From the NCBI RefSeq assembly GCF_014639235.1, contig NZ_BMFU01000001.1, positions 310,001 to 374,000 of the forward strand: DNA of 64,000 nucleotides, given 5' to 3'. This document shows positions 61,124 through 64,000 of this stretch, piece after piece (the stretch's first letter is position 1; each line of letters starts with the position of its first letter). A model generated the notes under the pieces. That model saw only the letters and a program-made list of their open reading frames with translations. It was not told the DNA's origin and did not search any database. Position numbers and translations under genes: made by a program. Source of the stretch: Paenibacillus silvae. GTDB lineage: Bacteria > Bacillota > Bacilli > Paenibacillales > Paenibacillaceae.

Positions 61124-61203
61124 TAGACTTTCCTCCCTATCGTAGATACGGTACAATAAAGTTACTATGCTTGTTTAAAAGGTTTGAAAGGAGTTCTCTC
61201 TTC

Positions 61204-61305
61204 ATGCAAAATAAGAAATGGTTCAAAATAGTGATCTATCTCATGCTGGCCGCTATGATTGGCTCCACCCTGTTCATCGCGCTGGAACCGCTGCTGTTTG
61301 GATAA
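61204..61305 (+). CDS. Stressosome-associated Prli42-like microprotein
   Basis: A 33-residue ORF beginning MQNKKWFKIVIYLMLAAMI, with a short basic N-terminus and one membrane helix, resembles Prli42, the miniprotein that anchors the stressosome to the membrane in Listeria and related Firmicutes. AAAGGAG is in place. It is divergent from the PepT-like gene. The identity rests on length, the basic start and the helix, not on a search. Confidence 0.7.
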   Translation: MQNKKWFKIVIYLMLAAMIGSTLFIALEPLLFG

Positions 61306-61336
61306 TCACTGACCTGAAGCCCTTCAAACGTTCTGT

Positions 61337-62047
61337 CTACAGACGCTGGAGGGCTTCTTCTTCTGTGCTCCAAGCCATCTCATACGGAAATATACGCTGA
61401 AAATAAGGAATAATATCTCTCGCCACCTGCTCCACCGCATAGGTCTTGCCCGTAATATCCTCCAGTGAGGTGACACCATACTGTTCGATCCCGCATGGAA
61501 TAATTCCTTGAAACCCGGCATGCTGTATGCCCGAAGTAATGTTGAAGGCAAAACCGTGACTCGTTACAAAACCGCGTCTGTGCTTGCATCGATTAAATTT
61601 GATGCCGATCGCCGCGATTTTCAGATCACCAATCCACACACCCGTATACCCCTCTTTACGGCCAGATTCGACGCCCTGATCCGCAAGATAATCGATCATC
61701 ACCTGCTCCAGCCTGCGCAGATAACCGTGTAGATCCAGCTCCTCATCCCTGCCTAGCACCAATAGAGGATAACCTACCAACTGCCCGGGCCCATGATAAG
61801 TAATATCCCCGCCCCGATCTATTTGAAACAAGGAGATCCCTTGAGCCTTCAGCTCCTCTTCGCTCCACAGCAGATGCTCGGGATGGTTCTGTGAACCGAT
61901 TGTATAGGTTGGCGGATGTTGTAACAACAGCAGCTGTTCAGGACCGTCGCCCGCGTCCAGCTGCTGCACGATGGACTTTTGAAGATTCCATGCCTCTTCA
62001 TAATCCAGCATCGGTATGTATGCTACATTTAGCGATTTGCCCATCAT
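61337..62047 (-). CDS. lipB: Octanoyltransferase LipB
   Basis: LipB moves octanoate from acyl-carrier protein to lipoyl domains, the first step of lipoate attachment. The 236-residue protein has RGGDITYHGPGQLVGYPLL, KIAAIGIKFNR (catalytic Lys) and IIPCGIEQYGVTSL (catalytic Cys). It is next to the lipoylated branched-chain E2 gene. The start is uncertain by one or two Met codons. Confidence 0.94.
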   Translation of the reverse strand: MMGKSLNVAYIPMLDYEEAWNLQKSIVQQLDAGDGPEQLLLLQHPPTYTIGSQNHPEHLLWSEEELKAQGISLFQIDRGGDITYHGPGQLVGYPLLVLGRDEELDLHGYLRRLEQVMIDYLADQGVESGRKEGYTGVWIGDLKIAAIGIKFNRCKHRRGFVTSHGFAFNITSGIQHAGFQGIIPCGIEQYGVTSLEDITGKTYAVEQVARDIIPYFQRIFPYEMAWSTEEEALQRL

Positions 62048-62161
62048 TCCCCACATCCTTCTGCCTCATTGATTAATATATGAAGATAAACCCGTCTGTA
62101 GACAGTCAGAAAAGTGCACGGCCAGAGGCACATACACTTTCCCGTCATTTATATTATACAC

Positions 62162-63634
62162 TTAGTAAACTTTCGTCTCCATGTTGTAGCCTTCCAGGTT
62201 CTCCTTGACACGCTGCAAGAACCGGCCACAGATTACCCCATCCAGAATACGGTGATCCAGGGAAAGACACAGGTTAGCCATTGAGCGTACAGCAATCATA
62301 TCGTTGATAACTACCGGTTTTTTCACAATGGATTCAAAAGTAAGGATTGCCGCCTGCGGATAGTTGATAATTGGCTGGGAAAGAATCGAACCGAATGAAC
62401 CTGTATTGTTCACCGTAAACGTCCCGCCCTGCATATGATCCAGCTTGAGCGTGCCTTCACGGGTCTTGCGAGCCAGATCATCAATCTCGCGAGCAAGTCC
62501 TGCAATGTTGCGCTGATCCGCATGTTTGATTACCGGTGTAAGTACAGAGTCCTCTGTACCCACAGCCATCGACAGGTTGATATCGCGCTTCACAATAATT
62601 TTGTCAACCGCCCACACCGAGTTCATGATCGGGTAATCTTTAATTGCATTGACGACACCCTTCATCATAAACGAAAGATAGGTCAGGTTAATACCTTCTT
62701 TCCGTTTGAACTCATCCTTCAGCTTGTTGCGCAGCATGACCAGGTTCGTTACATCCACTTCGATCATCGTCCAGGCATGAGGAATTTCGGATACACTTTG
62801 ACGCATATTACGAGCAATCGCGTTGCGCACAGGGGTAACATCAATGAAATATTCCGATCTTCCTTGTCCGCCGCCTTCCACTTCGATCTGCGGAATTTTA
62901 GGGCTTTCTGTCAGATGAATGCCGGAATGACGCACCGGAATGCCAGCATCGGATGCTGAAATCGACTGACGTGCATCTTGATTCGCAGAGCCAGCGCTCA
63001 AGCCGGAATCCCGACTAATTCCGCTGAAAGGAGATGCAGGCGCTGACTGAGCTGATGAATTAACCGAGGCAGAACTTTGCACCGACGTTGATGCTGCACT
63101 TGCTTGACCGCCTTGTGCGACAAATGCCAGCACGTCCTTGCGTGTAATCCGTCCGCCTGCACCTGTTCCCTGAATATGCTGCAGATTCAACCCATGCTCT
63201 GCCGCCAGAGACTGCACCGCAGGTGAATAACGATTGCGCATCGGCTGATTCGGATCATATGCAGGAGCGTTCGTACCGGCGGCAGGAGATTGACCCGAAT
63301 TACGCTGTATCTGCGCTTGCTGTACCGGCTCCTCTTGAGATGCGGCCGGTACTGCCTGCTGCGCTGCCTCTTCATCGGAAGCAGCCACCTGCATACGGCA
63401 GATCGCTTCACCTACAGCAATCGTCGTTCCTTCTTCTACCAACAGATCACCCATGATTCCGTCTACTGTAGATGGAATCTCGGCATTTACTTTATCAGTA
63501 ATGACTTCACAGATCGGCTCATACTGCTCCACAGGTTCACCCGGTTTTTTCAACCATTTGGCTATGGTTGCCGAGACCAGCGATTCTGCCAGCTGCGGCA
63601 TGATGACGTCGATCCATTTCATACGTTCAGCCAT
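62162..63634 (-). CDS. bkdB: Branched-chain 2-oxoacid dehydrogenase E2 (lipoyl acyltransferase)
   Basis: The 490-residue E2 protein makes branched-chain acyl-CoA, precursor of anteiso- and iso-fatty acids. It has one lipoyl domain (lipoyl Lys in EVITDKVNAEIPS), an E1/E3-binding domain (about 140-180, ending GAGGRITRKDVLAFV), Ala/Ser/Gln-rich linkers and the catalytic domain with SLDHRILDGVICGRF. GGAG ten bases before the ATG MAERMKW supports the start. Could also be a pyruvate or acetoin E2; the branched-chain call follows the likely E1-beta neighbour. Confidence 0.85.
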   Translation of the reverse strand: MAERMKWIDVIMPQLAESLVSATIAKWLKKPGEPVEQYEPICEVITDKVNAEIPSTVDGIMGDLLVEEGTTIAVGEAICRMQVAASDEEAAQQAVPAASQEEPVQQAQIQRNSGQSPAAGTNAPAYDPNQPMRNRYSPAVQSLAAEHGLNLQHIQGTGAGGRITRKDVLAFVAQGGQASAASTSVQSSASVNSSAQSAPASPFSGISRDSGLSAGSANQDARQSISASDAGIPVRHSGIHLTESPKIPQIEVEGGGQGRSEYFIDVTPVRNAIARNMRQSVSEIPHAWTMIEVDVTNLVMLRNKLKDEFKRKEGINLTYLSFMMKGVVNAIKDYPIMNSVWAVDKIIVKRDINLSMAVGTEDSVLTPVIKHADQRNIAGLAREIDDLARKTREGTLKLDHMQGGTFTVNNTGSFGSILSQPIINYPQAAILTFESIVKKPVVINDMIAVRSMANLCLSLDHRILDGVICGRFLQRVKENLEGYNMETKVY

Positions 63635-63729
63635 TGATTTATCACTCCAAACTTTACTTTTAACCATTAATGGAATTATATACCACAAAACCATCAATCG
63701 TTCAATCGTTGTTAAGATATCTTCTCTAA

Positions 63730-64000
63730 TCAGTATTCGGCAAGTTCACGCATGGCTGCTTTGGCTTTATCCTTGCTCAGCATGTAAAACTTCTCCATCG
63801 TCGGGCTGATTGGCATGGCCGGTACATCTGGACCACACAGACGCTGAATAGGCGCATCCAGATCAAACAGACATTCCTCGCTGATAATAGCTGCAACCTC
63901 CGCACCTACACCGCCAGTTTTGTTATCCTCATGTACGATCAGCACCTTGCCTGTCAAACGGGCAGAAGCAATAATCGCTTCACGGTCAAGCGGCTGCAGT
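63730..64000 (-). CDS. bkdAB: Branched-chain 2-oxoacid dehydrogenase E1 beta (C-terminal part)
   Basis: Only the last 89 residues are inside the window: LTGKVLIVHEDNKTGGVGAEVAAII, a run through CGPDVPAMPISPTMEKFYM and the end RELAEY (parts quoted separately). This is the transketolase C-terminal domain of a 2-oxoacid dehydrogenase beta subunit. The N-terminal part runs off the right edge. Upstream of bkdB, as in bkd operons. Confidence 0.9.
   Translation of the reverse strand, partial: LQPLDREAIIASARLTGKVLIVHEDNKTGGVGAEVAAIISEECLFDLDAPIQRLCGPDVPAMPISPTMEKFYMLSKDKAKAAMRELAEY

Overview
The window is a stretch of chromosome from an endospore-forming, low-to-mid GC Gram-positive bacterium of the Bacillales, most likely a Paenibacillus. 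The evidence is the density of sporulation and germination genes (spoIVA, spoVIF, ypeB, gerW/ytfJ, spmAB, spoVAA/AB/AF, dacF-spoIIAA-spoIIAB-sigF, spoIIM, mciZ), a complete resABCDE set, strong Shine-Dalgarno sites with frequent GTG/TTG starts, T-box and FMN-riboswitch regulation, and a large Gly-X-Thr collagen-like protein. The genus is inferred from overall protein character; no 16S rRNA lies in the window. Almost every gene is on the minus strand. The plus-strand exceptions are serA, a glutathione peroxidase gene, mciZ and a 33-residue Prli42-like gene.

Layout, left to right (transcription is mostly right to left). 1-9 kb: end of spoIVA, a lipoprotein, a ferredoxin/nucleotidyltransferase pair, a DUF2768-like membrane protein, spoVIF, gpsA, plsY, der and an S1-domain protein. 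9-17 kb: plsC-cmk, ypfB- and ypfA-like genes, ypeB (without sleB), prsW, mecA and ypbG/ypbD-like genes. 17-20 kb: a serine T-box and serA. 20-23.5 kb: the collagen-like protein, which carries nine copies of a carbohydrate-binding-like module. 23.6-30.4 kb: resE, D, C, B, A and rluB (cytochrome c maturation and redox signalling). 30.4-37 kb: a secreted S1 protease, spmB, spmA, dacB, gerW, a DUF2953 protein, scpB and scpA. 37-41.3 kb: the riboflavin operon ribD-ribE-ribBA-ribH behind an FMN riboswitch. 41.4-47.9 kb: an orphan gene, ppiB, lysA, spoVAF, spoVAB and spoVAA. 48.2-49.9 kb: an AT-rich two-gene insert. 50-53 kb: sigF, spoIIAB, spoIIAA and dacF. 53-64 kb: glutathione peroxidase, purine nucleoside phosphorylase, xerD, a YqzK-like gene, fur, spoIIM, an EndoQ-like nuclease, nudF, mciZ, a PepT-like peptidase, prli42, lipB and the branched-chain 2-oxoacid dehydrogenase E2 and E1-beta genes.

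The gene order closely follows the conserved block known from Bacillus subtilis (spoIVA-gpsA-der ... resABCDE-rluB-spm-dacB-scp-rib-ppiB-lysA-spoVA-sigF-dacF-punA-xerD-fur-spoIIM-nudF). The informative parts are the departures from that order: sleB is missing beside ypeB, spoVAC/AD/AE are missing from the spoVA locus, drm is missing between xerD and punA, the collagen gene sits between serA and resE, and a two-gene AT-rich cassette lies between sigF and spoVAA. No transposase, CRISPR array, prophage, tRNA or rRNA gene was seen. The best candidates for undescribed biology are the AT-rich secreted-protein/membrane-protein pair, a 61-codon ORF in the rib leader whose Shine-Dalgarno lies inside the riboswitch P1 helix, the modular collagen protein, and a degenerate 24-bp tandem repeat upstream of serA.
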